The notes under the pieces were generated by a model. It did no database searches, was not told the DNA's origin, and saw nothing but the letters and a program-made list of their open reading frames with translations. A program made the translations under genes and the position numbers. Shown here piece after piece: positions 26,091 to 34,501 of a stretch of DNA of 64,000 bases. Origin of the DNA: Flavobacterium sp. JAS (GTDB lineage Bacteria; Bacteroidota; Bacteroidia; Flavobacteriales; Flavobacteriaceae); NCBI RefSeq assembly GCF_020991455.1, contig NZ_JAJMOX010000001.1, positions 248,001 through 312,000 of the forward strand, written 5' to 3'. The first letter of the stretch is position 1; each line of letters opens with the position of its first letter.

Positions 26091-26244
26091 TGTGCCGTTA
26101 GGTACTAAATGTTGGTAGAAAATATGAATTAAAATAAATTTAGCGTGCCGTAGGTACGCAATAGTTATCGGTTTGTTGCGTACCTACGGCACGCTAATCC
26201 ATTTCGGATGTAGTGGTTACCAATATTTAGTGCCTAAAGGCACA
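26091..26244. repeat. Nested inverted repeat (154 bp)
   Basis: The outer arms 26091-26117 and 26218-26244 are 27 bases each with three mismatches. The inner arms 26140-26161 and 26176-26197 are 22 bases each and perfectly complementary (TTAGCGTGCCGTAGGTACG...). No ORF lies inside. The shape resembles a MITE or palindromic repeat unit more than a terminator. Confidence 0.85.
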
Positions 26245-26297
26245 TTTTAACTCTTGATTTGCATACGCAGATTAGACAATCATTTGAAATTATTTTA

Positions 26298-26315
26298 TCC
26301 CGATAGCTATCGGGA
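26298..26315. repeat. 18-bp perfect palindrome
   Basis: TCCCGATAGCTATCGGGA, about 100 bases before the symporter gene. It could be an operator or another REP-like piece. Confidence 0.7.
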
Positions 26316-26412
26316 GTGGCATTAAAAAAAATAATTTTAGTGCTCTTTTTTTGAGTAATTTAATTGATTTTTATTTCACGTTTATATTTCCAAATTGCAA
26401 TACGATTAAATT

Positions 26413-27636
26413 ATGGAGGTCAAAAAAATCAATTTTCTAAAAAGTTACAGCAGTGTCTTGTTACTTCTGGGCGGAATAACAATTGGAAGTATTTTCGGAT
26501 TAGTTTTTAAAGAAAAAGTTGCCGTTATAAAACCTGTTGGAGATATATTCTTAAACTTGCTTTTTACAGCAATTATTCCGCTTGTTTTCTTTACAATAAC
26601 TTCTTCTATTGCCAATTTAGAAAAAACAGAAAAGTTAGGAAGACTATTTGTCATAATGATAGCGGTCTTTTTAGGGACACTTTTGATATCTGCTATTGTT
26701 ATGATTATAGCGGTTTATCTTTTTCCCATTCACGAGAACATTATAATTACTAAAATTCCGATGGAGAATATCCAATCCGGAAGTGTTGGCGATCAAATAG
26801 CTCAATTACTAACGACCAATGATTTTTACGAATTGTTATCCCGAAAAAGTATGTTGGCGCTTATTATATTTTCATTTTTAATAGGATTTGCAACTTTGCA
26901 ATCTGGGGAGAAAGGAAATGCTTTCAAAAGTTTTCTGGATTCCGGAAATGAAGTCATGAAGCAGCTTTTGACGATGATTATGAAATTAGCCCCAATAGGT
27001 TTAGGTGCTTATTTTGCTTATCAGGTTAGTTATTACGGTCCACAATTATTTGGAGTTTATGCCAAACCATTAGGTGTTTATTATGTAGCTTGTATCCTTT
27101 ACTTCTTTATTTTTTTTAGTTTATATGCTTTATTGGCTGGAGGAAAAAGAGCGTTTATCGTTTTCTGGAGTAACAATATTACACCTTCATTAACGGCAAT
27201 AGGAACTTGTAGCAGTATCGCAACTATTCCTGCAAATTTAGATGCCGCAGAAAAAATGGGTATTCCAAAACATGTTAGAAATTTGGTTATTCCGCTTGGC
27301 GCACCTTTGCACAAAGACGGTTCAAGTATGTCATCCATTTTAAAAATAACTTTTCTTTTTGCCATGTTTGGAAAAGATTTTACTGAACCTTCAACTATAC
27401 TTTTAGCTCTGGGAATTACAATAATAGTTTCGATTGTCGAAGGCGGAATTCCTAACGGAGGTTATATAGGTGAAGTTTTAGCCATTACCGTTTATGGATT
27501 ACCTATGGAACAAGCTTTGCCGGTTGCCATGATTTTAGGAACTCTCGTTGACCCGATTGCTACTTTATTAAATGCCAACGGCGATGTGATTTCCTCCATG
27601 ATGGTCTCGCGATTCTCTGAAAAAACCAAGTGGTAA
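26413..27636 (+). CDS. Dicarboxylate/amino acid:cation symporter (DAACS)
   Basis: 407 aa with about eight membrane helices. The serine-rich loop TPSLTAIGTCSSIATIPANL (about 257-276) and a PLGAPLHKDGSS block (about 296-307) place it in the GltP/DctA/EAAT fold. Most members have NMDGT where this one has HKDGS, so ion or substrate coupling may differ. It likely imports glutamate, aspartate or C4-dicarboxylates with Na+ or H+. It is followed 109 bases later by a PLP decarboxylase, which may use a substrate it imports. Confidence 0.88.
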   Translation: MEVKKINFLKSYSSVLLLLGGITIGSIFGLVFKEKVAVIKPVGDIFLNLLFTAIIPLVFFTITSSIANLEKTEKLGRLFVIMIAVFLGTLLISAIVMIIAVYLFPIHENIIITKIPMENIQSGSVGDQIAQLLTTNDFYELLSRKSMLALIIFSFLIGFATLQSGEKGNAFKSFLDSGNEVMKQLLTMIMKLAPIGLGAYFAYQVSYYGPQLFGVYAKPLGVYYVACILYFFIFFSLYALLAGGKRAFIVFWSNNITPSLTAIGTCSSIATIPANLDAAEKMGIPKHVRNLVIPLGAPLHKDGSSMSSILKITFLFAMFGKDFTEPSTILLALGITIIVSIVEGGIPNGGYIGEVLAITVYGLPMEQALPVAMILGTLVDPIATLLNANGDVISSMMVSRFSEKTKW

Positions 27637-27745
27637 ATAATTTCTAAAACAAACATCAATTTTAATTAAATCAGCATTAATCCGCTTGATCAGTGTAATC
27701 TGTGGGCTTTTTTGTGCTATTGATTGAGCAAATAAAATAATATAT

Positions 27746-29155
27746 ATGAATTCAATACTTCAGAAAGATCTAAACGATATCGAAAATATCCTTAATCAGG
27801 CAAAACAACAAGGAGTTGATTTTTTGAATAATCTTGAAAATATTCCAACTTCTAAAAAAGAATCGATCGACCCGACTCGTGAACTAAACAAATTAGGTTT
27901 AGGATCAATAAAGGCTTTAGAAGAATTTAAAGAACGATTGGCACCTTTAATGGTTGCTTCACCGGGACCAAGATATTTGGGTTTTGTAACCGGAGGTTCT
28001 ACGCCGGCTTCTCTTGTGGGAGATTGGCTGTCTTCGGTTTATGATCAAAATACACAATCGATAAAAGCGCAGGGAGGAAATTCGGCTTTGATAGAGTTTG
28101 AAACGATTAATTTATTATTGCAATTACTGAACTTGCCAGAATCATTTTTAGGCGGATTTGTAACGGGTGCAACAATGTCAAATTTTACCTGTTTGGGAGT
28201 TGCAAGACAATGGTTTGGGAACCAACTTGGGAAAGACTTTGCCAAAAATGGAATTTCTGAAACCATAAATATTTTGACTGCTACGCCGCATTCTTCTTCT
28301 GTAAAAAGCTTGGCTATGTTAGGTATTGGAAGTAATAATTACACCACAATTAAAACTGTTGAAGGCAATCGCGAAGCAATTGATATCACTGATTTAGAAA
28401 AAAATATTCAAAGTTTAAACGGAAAACCTTTTATTTTGATTTCAAGTGCAGGAACGGTAAATACGGCTGATTTTGATGATTTTACAGCTATTTCAAAACT
28501 AAAAGATAAATACAAATTCTGGTGGCATATAGATGCTGCTTTTGGCGGATTTGCTGCAGTTTCAGAGAAATACAAACATCTTGTAGAAGGTTGGGAAGAA
28601 GCAGACAGTATTACGGTTGATTGTCACAAATGGCTGAATGTTCCTTATGAAAGTGCTTTTTATTTGATTAAAAAAGAGCACGCAAGTTTACAAATTGAAA
28701 CCTTTCAGAATTCAAATGCGCCTTATTTAGGAAATCCGTTAGAGAACTTTAATTACCTAAATGTATTGCCTGAAAATTCAAGACGACTAAGAGCTTTACC
28801 TGTTTGGTTTTCTTTGTTGGCTTATGGAAAAGAAGGTTTTCAGGATATTATAGAAAATAGTGCTCATCTGGCTATGCTTTTTGGAAACGCACTTATCGAA
28901 AATGGTAATTTTGAACTTCTGGCCCCAATTCGTCTGAATAATGTTTGTTTTACTTTGAAAGGAGATCACAATCAGGAAAAAGTAAGTGAGTTTTTGACAA
29001 CTTTAAATGATAGAGGAAAAGTGTTTATGACACCAACCGTATATCAAAATCGTAAAGGAATCAGAGCATCTTTTGTGAATTGGCGCACGACTGAACAAGA
29101 CGTTAAAATCATAATCGAAGAATTAAGAGAGACTATTTTAGATTTGGAAATTTAG
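27746..29155 (+). CDS. Group II PLP-dependent amino acid decarboxylase
   Basis: 469 aa. The PLP lysine is in DCHKWLNVPYES, the cofactor aspartate in HIDAAFGGF, and an early TGGSTPASL and FVTGATMSNFTCL fit the aromatic-L-amino-acid/glutamate decarboxylase superfamily (DDC/GadA-like). Length is close to AADC and tyrosine decarboxylases. Substrate is not decidable from sequence. Position after a DAACS-type carrier would suit a glutamate or aspartate substrate, but that is inference. A strong terminator follows. Confidence 0.85.
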   Translation: MNSILQKDLNDIENILNQAKQQGVDFLNNLENIPTSKKESIDPTRELNKLGLGSIKALEEFKERLAPLMVASPGPRYLGFVTGGSTPASLVGDWLSSVYDQNTQSIKAQGGNSALIEFETINLLLQLLNLPESFLGGFVTGATMSNFTCLGVARQWFGNQLGKDFAKNGISETINILTATPHSSSVKSLAMLGIGSNNYTTIKTVEGNREAIDITDLEKNIQSLNGKPFILISSAGTVNTADFDDFTAISKLKDKYKFWWHIDAAFGGFAAVSEKYKHLVEGWEEADSITVDCHKWLNVPYESAFYLIKKEHASLQIETFQNSNAPYLGNPLENFNYLNVLPENSRRLRALPVWFSLLAYGKEGFQDIIENSAHLAMLFGNALIENGNFELLAPIRLNNVCFTLKGDHNQEKVSEFLTTLNDRGKVFMTPTVYQNRKGIRASFVNWRTTEQDVKIIIEELRETILDLEI

Positions 29156-29168
29156 GAAATGCAGAAAT

Positions 29169-29203
29169 AAAAAGAGCCTGCTAACTACAAACAGGCTCTT
29201 TTA
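29169..29203 (+). terminator. Terminator after the decarboxylase
   Basis: AAAAGAGCCTG pairs with CAGGCTCTTTT (29192-29202) and runs into T residues, 14 bases after the stop codon. Confidence 0.9.
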
Positions 29204-29442
29204 TTCAAAAAAAAACAAAAACAAAGTGGAAACTAAAAATCCAAGATCTTAAATCCAGTATTTTAATATTATTAGGATAATAAAGAGGATAATATTCTGC
29301 ATGATAATCAATAGTGATTTTAGTGTTTAAAACTATTAGTTTCAGTTTTCAAATATAATACTATTTATATCAAGTCTAAATAAAAATAATAAAAAATTTC
29401 ACAAAAAAGTGTAAGGCTTTGATAACGAGTTGTTAGTAAAGG
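29204..29442. other. Gene-free gap between convergent genes
   Basis: About 240 very AT-rich bases between two terminators. No ORF, repeat or promoter that I can support. Confidence 0.5.
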
Positions 29443-29481
29443 AAAAACCAATTCATTCTGGAACAGAACAAATTGGTTTTA
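29443..29481 (-). terminator. Terminator of gldA
   Basis: On the - strand AAAACCAATT pairs with AATTGGTTTT and is followed by a short T run, 29 bases after the gldA stop codon. Confidence 0.6.
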
Positions 29482-29509
29482 GGTATAAATGAGACTGTAA
29501 ACTGAAAAC

Positions 29510-30406
29510 TTATTTGGTAATTTCTCTGAAAACAGCCTCCAGATTTTTGTTTTTCTGATTTAATTGAAGTGTTTTTAATCCATTTTCGTTGGCGAAATCA
29601 AATATTGCCGGACGCATATCTTTGTCGGCAACAAAAGTTAATTCCCATGTCATATCATGGATATTTTTGTATGAAGTAATGTTTTCAAGTTTAGCCAAAA
29701 GTTGTTCTTGGATCTGATAGTCAAATTCTACTTCGATAACTTGTTCTTTACCTTCAGAAACCAGATGATCTAATTTTTTGTCGGCAACAATTTCTCCTTT
29801 GTCAATAATTATGACACGATCACAAATGGCTTCAACTTCCTGCATGATATGAGTTGATAAAAAAACTGTTTTATCTTTTCCCACATTTTTAATTACATTT
29901 CGAATTTCCATTAACTGATTCGGGTCCAGTCCGGTAGTTGGTTCGTCCAGAATTAAAACATCCGGATTATGCAATAAAGCGTTGGCAAGTCCCACACGCT
30001 GGCGATATCCTTTAGACAGCTGTCCAATTTTTTTATGACTTTCGGCTGACAGTCCTGTCAGTTGAATAACCTCTTCAATTCTTGATTTCGCAACCTGATA
30101 AACATCGGCATTAAAAGCCAAATACTCACGAACATACAAATCCAAATACAACGGATTATGCTCTGGTAAATATCCAATGGAACGTTGAACTGCCTTTGCA
30201 TCCGTCATGACATCGTGACCGTTTACAAGGGCTGAGCCATTATCTGCCAATAAATATGTGGTCAAAATTTTCATTAAAGTAGATTTTCCAGCTCCGTTTG
30301 GACCAAGAAATCCTACGATTTCTCCTTTTTGAATAGAAAATGAAATTGAATTTAGAGCTTTTTGAGTTCCGTAACTTTTTGATATGTTGTTTACTTCTAT
30401 CGACAT
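29510..30406 (-). CDS. gldA: Gliding motility ABC transporter ATPase GldA
   Basis: 298 aa. Walker A GPNGAGKST (about 35-43), signature LSKGYRQRVGLA, Walker B VLILDEPTTGLDP and the switch His in LSTHIMQEVE are intact. Length, sequence style and the C-terminal extension (about 225-298) match GldA of gliding Bacteroidetes. GldA energises the GldAFG ABC transporter needed for gliding in Flavobacterium johnsoniae. gldF and gldG are not adjacent, as in that species. A plain multidrug or Na+ exporter ATPase is the alternative. Confidence 0.88.
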   Translation of the reverse strand: MSIEVNNISKSYGTQKALNSISFSIQKGEIVGFLGPNGAGKSTLMKILTTYLLADNGSALVNGHDVMTDAKAVQRSIGYLPEHNPLYLDLYVREYLAFNADVYQVAKSRIEEVIQLTGLSAESHKKIGQLSKGYRQRVGLANALLHNPDVLILDEPTTGLDPNQLMEIRNVIKNVGKDKTVFLSTHIMQEVEAICDRVIIIDKGEIVADKKLDHLVSEGKEQVIEVEFDYQIQEQLLAKLENITSYKNIHDMTWELTFVADKDMRPAIFDFANENGLKTLQLNQKNKNLEAVFREITK

Positions 30407-30422
30407 GAATGTTTATTTGCTA

Positions 30423-30430
30423 CAAAAGTA
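30423..30430 (-). promoter_or_regulatory. Promoter -7 box of gldA
   Basis: TACTTTTG on the - strand, an exact TAnnTTTG match 16 bases before the ATG. A TTTA lies 21 bases further upstream in place of TTTG. Confidence 0.6.
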
Positions 30431-30549
30431 AATAGAAATACGCTTGATTGCTAAATTTTTGTCGTTTAAAGAATTCATAAAAAAAACATAAAAACCAACT
30501 GCTACGGCATCGTTCTTGTTAAAGGGATATTAAATTTAAAATAATACAA

Positions 30550-31128
30550 ATGAAAAAAATGTTAGTGGTTCTTGCATTGGCTATGGTTAGCTTTGCAAAT
30601 GCACAAAAAGGAACAATCTTAGTAGGTGGTAGTATTGGTTACACTTCTCAAACTAGAACTTTAGGGAATAGCGAAGTTAAATCGAATGAATTTGAGTTTT
30701 CTCCAAAAGTTGGTTACCAATTTCATGAAAACTGGACTGTAGGAGGTGAAGCTTCTTTCGGTTCTAACAAATCAGAGCAAGGAGTAAATGAAGTTAGAAA
30801 TAACACAACTAAATTAGGTGCTTTTTTACGTTATACTATTCCTTTGAATCCAACTTTCTCTTTCTTTGCTGAATTAGGAACTGGTTTTCAAAGTGCAAAA
30901 GATAAAACGTACACAGGACCACTTACTTCAACTGCTAAGGCTGATGGTATGTACATTGGAGTAACACCAGCTCTTTTCATCGATATGAAAAAAGGTTTTG
31001 GTTTAAACTTTAACATTGGTGGTTTAGGTTATAATACATTAAATTATGACAACAACGGACCAGAATACAAAAACTTCGATTTTAATTTTGGAAGAACATT
31101 TAATATTGGAGTTTCTAAAAACTTCTAA
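30550..31128 (+). CDS. Outer-membrane beta-barrel protein
   Basis: 192 aa. A signal peptide MKKMLVVLALAMVSFANAQ (cleavage after about residue 18 or 19) precedes alternating aromatic/polar strands (VGYQFHENWTVGGEASFGS, LGAFLRYTIPL) and a C-terminal FNIGVSKNF ending in Phe, as barrel proteins inserted by BamA do. It fits the small OmpW/OmpX-like outer membrane protein beta-barrel family. Role unknown. It has its own terminator and probably its own promoter. Confidence 0.85.
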   Translation: MKKMLVVLALAMVSFANAQKGTILVGGSIGYTSQTRTLGNSEVKSNEFEFSPKVGYQFHENWTVGGEASFGSNKSEQGVNEVRNNTTKLGAFLRYTIPLNPTFSFFAELGTGFQSAKDKTYTGPLTSTAKADGMYIGVTPALFIDMKKGFGLNFNIGGLGYNTLNYDNNGPEYKNFDFNFGRTFNIGVSKNF

Positions 31129-31152
31129 TCTTAAATATGTATTCAATTTCAG

Positions 31153-31184
31153 AAAAGCATTCGCCACGGCGGATGCTTTTTTTG
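31153..31184 (+). terminator. Terminator after the beta-barrel gene
   Basis: AAAAGCATTCGCC (31153-31165) pairs with GGCGGATGCTTTT (31168-31180) with one G-T pair, followed by a T run. Confidence 0.9.
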
Positions 31185-31198
31185 TTTGTAATATGTGC

Positions 31199-31336
31199 AA
31201 AGCCTCGAAGCTGTCAAGAAATTAAACTTGACAGCTTCGCGGCTTTGTGTAAAAATTCAAAAAGAGCATGGAATGTCAACATTAGTGAAGTCGAAAACAA
31301 TCATAACTACAAGAATTTCGACTCCACTTGTTGACA
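31199..31336. repeat. Two hairpin elements between convergent genes
   Basis: AAAGCCTCGAAGCTGTCAAG (31199-31218) pairs with 31227-31246 with one mismatch. A second, looser inverted repeat has TGTCAACA and GAAGTCGAAA on its left side against TTTCGACT and TTGTTGACA on its right (about 31276-31336). Neither has a T tract where a terminator would need it. Confidence 0.65.
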
Positions 31337-31366
31337 CTAAAAAACAAAATATATCTAATTAAAATA

Positions 31367-33688
31367 TTAATTTACGGTGGTTTCAACAGCTGCTCTCATT
31401 TCCTGCGCTGCTGCAACCATTTCTATTAAAGCTTTTTTGGTTTCATCCCAATGACGTGTTTTTAAACCACAATCCGGATTTACCCATAATTGATCTACCG
31501 GAATTACAGCAGAAGCTTTCTCTAGCAAACGAACCATTTCGGCGCTTGATGGTACACGAGGAGAGTGAATATCATAAACTCCAGGTCCAATCTCATTTGG
31601 ATATTTAAAGTTGGCAAAAGCATCTAAAAGTTCCATTTGCGAACGCGAACATTCGATTGTGATAACGTCAGCATCCATATCAGCAATATTCTGGATAATA
31701 TCGTTGAATTCGCTGTAACACATGTGTGTATGAATTTGCGTGTCATCATGAACGCCACTTGCAGAAATACGGAACGCTTTTACAGCCCAATCCAGATAAT
31801 TTGCCCATTCTTCTTTTCTTAAAGGCAATCCTTCACGAATTGCAGGTTCATCAATTTGAATAATTTTGATTCCGGCTTTTTCAAGATCTACAACTTCGTC
31901 ACGAATTGCTAAAGCAATCTGAGTACAAGTTTCAGAACGTGACTGATCGTTACGAACAAACGACCATTGCAAAATAGTTACAGGTCCTGTAAGCATTCCT
32001 TTTACCCATTTTGGAGTCAGAGATTGCGCATATTTCGACCATTTTACCGTCATTGGGTTTGGTCTTGAAACATCACCATAAATAACCGGAGGTTTTACAC
32101 AACGGCTTCCGTAACTTTGAACCCATCCGTTTTTTGTAAAAGTAAAACCAGCTAGTTGCTCCCCAAAATATTCGACCATATCATTACGTTCGAATTCTCC
32201 GTGAACCAAAACATCGATTCCGGTTTCTTCCTGGAAACGAATTGTAGCTTCAGTTTCTTTTTCGATTAAATCGTTGTATTGTTCTGTTGTTAATTCTCCT
32301 TTTTTGAATTTTGCTCTCCAGCTTCTCACTTCAGCTGTTTGAGGGAAAGATCCAATAGTTGTAGTTGGGAATAAAGGAAGGTTTAAAGCTTCAATCTGAC
32401 TTTTTCGTCTTGTAGCAAAAGTGCTTTTACGTTTATCATCAGAAGCTGTAATATTAGCAACTCGTGTTTTAACTTCGTTATTGTGAATTAATTTTGAAGT
32501 TTTACGATTGTCATTTGCGATAGTATTTTGCTCAAAATCAATAGAAGTTTTAGTATCAATTTCATTAGAAGCTAATTTTTTTAATAAAACAATTTCGTCG
32601 ATTTTTTGTTTAGCAAAAGCCAACCATTGTTTAATCTCCGGAGTTAAAGTAGCATCGTTTGTTTCTAAATCTAAATCGCAAGGACTGTGAATTAAAGAGC
32701 ACGATGGCGCAACTAAAATCCTGTTTTCTCCCAAAGCATCAGTTGCTTTTTTGATCAGGTTTAAAGAATTTTTGAAATCATTTTTCCAGATATTTCTTCC
32801 GTCAACAACTCCCAAAGAAAGATTTACTGTTGTGCTTAATTTTCCAGATTCTAAAATATCATCTAATTGTAACGGACAACGCACTAAATCTAAGTGGAAA
32901 GTATCAGCTGGTAAAGCTAATGCTGTCGCTAAGTTTTCTCCAAAACAATCAAAATAGTTTGCCAAAATGATTTTGATTTTCGGGAAACGAATATTGATTT
33001 CATTGTATACTTCTGTGAAAGTATTTCTTTCTTTGTCAGTTAAATTTAAAGCTAAGAAAGGCTCGTCTAACTGAATATATTCAACATTTTCAGCTTGTAA
33101 TTTTTCGAAAATTTCGAAGTAAACCGGAAGTAATTTATCAATAAGATCAATTCGGTGAAAACCTTCTTCTTTTTCTTTCCCTAAAAGTAAATAAGAGATT
33201 GGTCCTATTAAAACTGGTTTTGTAGCAATTTTTAAAGCATTTGCCTCTTTAAATTCATCGATTATTTTTTCAGAAAACAATTCGAATTTTTGGTTCTTAG
33301 TAAATTCAGGAACAATATAATGATAGTTAGTATCGAACCATTTTGTCATTTCCATTGCCACAACATCCTGACCGTCTTTTTGCGCTCCTCTTGCCATTGC
33401 AAAGTACAAATCGATAGCCGAATTTGTTTTGGCTAATTCATGGTAACGCTGCGGGATTGCTCCAAGAGTCAATGTTAAATCAAGTACTTGATCATAAAAA
33501 GAAAAATCATTAGACGGAATCAAATCAACTCCTGCTTCAGATTGTAAATGCCAGTTTCTACGACGGATATCTTTTCCGGTTTCGATAAGTTCATCAACAG
33601 AAATTTTTCCAGCCCAATACAATTCAGAAGCTTTTTTTAATTCTCTGTTGCTACCAATTCTTGGGTAACCTAAATTATTTGTTTTCAT
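31367..33688 (-). CDS. metE: Cobalamin-independent methionine synthase
   Basis: 773 aa, full length for MetE, with an N-terminal domain related to the catalytic C-terminal one. MKTNNLGYPRIGSNRELKKA starts the protein. Zinc ligands fall in HTHMCYSEF, IECSRSQ and NPDCGLKTR near the C-terminus. It moves methyl from methyl-tetrahydropteroyl-polyglutamate to homocysteine without B12, duplicating MetH. It is divergent from an Lrp-type regulator, with a near-consensus Lrp box at its promoter and no riboswitch in its short leader. This suggests control different from that of metH. Confidence 0.96.
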   Translation of the reverse strand: MKTNNLGYPRIGSNRELKKASELYWAGKISVDELIETGKDIRRRNWHLQSEAGVDLIPSNDFSFYDQVLDLTLTLGAIPQRYHELAKTNSAIDLYFAMARGAQKDGQDVVAMEMTKWFDTNYHYIVPEFTKNQKFELFSEKIIDEFKEANALKIATKPVLIGPISYLLLGKEKEEGFHRIDLIDKLLPVYFEIFEKLQAENVEYIQLDEPFLALNLTDKERNTFTEVYNEINIRFPKIKIILANYFDCFGENLATALALPADTFHLDLVRCPLQLDDILESGKLSTTVNLSLGVVDGRNIWKNDFKNSLNLIKKATDALGENRILVAPSCSLIHSPCDLDLETNDATLTPEIKQWLAFAKQKIDEIVLLKKLASNEIDTKTSIDFEQNTIANDNRKTSKLIHNNEVKTRVANITASDDKRKSTFATRRKSQIEALNLPLFPTTTIGSFPQTAEVRSWRAKFKKGELTTEQYNDLIEKETEATIRFQEETGIDVLVHGEFERNDMVEYFGEQLAGFTFTKNGWVQSYGSRCVKPPVIYGDVSRPNPMTVKWSKYAQSLTPKWVKGMLTGPVTILQWSFVRNDQSRSETCTQIALAIRDEVVDLEKAGIKIIQIDEPAIREGLPLRKEEWANYLDWAVKAFRISASGVHDDTQIHTHMCYSEFNDIIQNIADMDADVITIECSRSQMELLDAFANFKYPNEIGPGVYDIHSPRVPSSAEMVRLLEKASAVIPVDQLWVNPDCGLKTRHWDETKKALIEMVAAAQEMRAAVETTVN

Positions 33689-33697
33689 TTTTTATTT

Positions 33698-33712
33698 CAG
33701 TATTTTTTACTG
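33698..33712. promoter_or_regulatory. Candidate Lrp/AsnC operator at metE
   Basis: CAGTATTTTTTACTG is palindromic and matches the E. coli Lrp consensus YAGHAWATTWTDCTR at 14 of 15 positions. It lies just downstream of the metE -7 box, over the expected start point, so binding there would repress metE. The neighbouring divergent gene encodes an Lrp-type protein. Confidence 0.6.
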
Positions 33713-33714
33713 AA

Positions 33715-33722
33715 CAAATTTA
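33715..33722 (-). promoter_or_regulatory. Promoter -7 box of metE
   Basis: TAAATTTG on the - strand, an exact consensus match 26 bases before the ATG. No clear TTTG at -33, which is compatible with a regulated promoter. Confidence 0.6.
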
Positions 33723-33846
33723 TTGTATTAGATTTTAAAACTTATATTTGATTATTATTTAAGTAAATAGTCTTTTAAATGTTGATTTTTGAAGATTATA
33801 TTACTGACAAAAACTTTTAAAAGGCATTTTGGCCGTAAAAAATACT

Positions 33847-34308
33847 ATGGAAAATCTAGATAACACCGATTTGCAGATCCTGAAACACCTTCAGGAGAAT
33901 TCAAATATTAATACAAAAGATCTGGCAAGCAAATTATTCCTGACCGTTACGCCAGTTTATGAACGTATAAAAAGATTAGAACGTGACGGATATATTACTA
34001 AATATGTTGCTTTATTAGACAGAAAAAAAATGAATCGCGGTATGACCGTTTTCTGTAATGTTCGCTTAAAAGAACATGCAAAAAACGTGGGAAGCAATTT
34101 TGTAAAAGATATTGTGGCACTTCCTGAAATTATCGAATGTTATAACATTGCCGGCGATTATGATTTTATGCTAAAAATATTGGTTCAGGACATGTCTAGT
34201 TATCAGGATTTTGTAATGAATAAGCTCTCTACTATCGAAAATATTGGAAACACTAATAGTATTTTTGTAATGGGAGAAATAAAACACAGTACGGCATTAG
34301 AGTTTTAG
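33847..34308 (+). CDS. Lrp/AsnC-family transcriptional regulator
   Basis: 153 aa from ATG 33847; a TTG at 33829 would add six residues but lies in the promoter zone. The N-terminal helix-turn-helix (DLQILKHLQENSNINTKDLA, then VTPVYERIKRLERDGYI, 7-59) is followed by the AsnC ligand-binding domain (NIAGDYDFMLKILVQDM, about 106-122). It binds amino acids and probably controls the divergent metE, as the adjacent Lrp box suggests. Confidence 0.92.
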   Translation: MENLDNTDLQILKHLQENSNINTKDLASKLFLTVTPVYERIKRLERDGYITKYVALLDRKKMNRGMTVFCNVRLKEHAKNVGSNFVKDIVALPEIIECYNIAGDYDFMLKILVQDMSSYQDFVMNKLSTIENIGNTNSIFVMGEIKHSTALEF

Positions 34309-34320
34309 AATAATATTTTG

Positions 34321-34499
34321 CCACAAATTTCACAAATTTTCACGAATTAATTTAAGGACAATGATTTGTGTTAATTTGTGAAATTCGTGGCGAAAAAACT
34401 AATCTGCGACATGTTTTTATTCAATATTATCCTAAAATAAAATGTATTTTTGACGTTTTAGATCCTAAATCTAAAATCAACAATCTGAAATCTAAAATC
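34321..34499. repeat. Two repeat families before dgt
   Basis: CCACAAATTTCACAAATT (34321-34338) pairs with AATTTGTGAAATTCGTGG (34373-34390), one mismatch. ATCTAAAATC words follow at 34459-34499, ending at the ATG. The first family recurs in part at 51218-51250 (AATTCGTGTTCATTCGTGTAATTAGTGGC type). Confidence 0.7.
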
Positions 34500-34501
34500 A
34501 A

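Noticed and set aside
31137-31334. 65-codon ORF after the beta-barrel gene
   Set aside because: It reads through a terminator and two hairpin repeats.
33829-33846. TTG start adding six residues to the Lrp protein
   Set aside because: ATG 33847 gives the usual family N-terminus; the TTG lies in the likely promoter zone.
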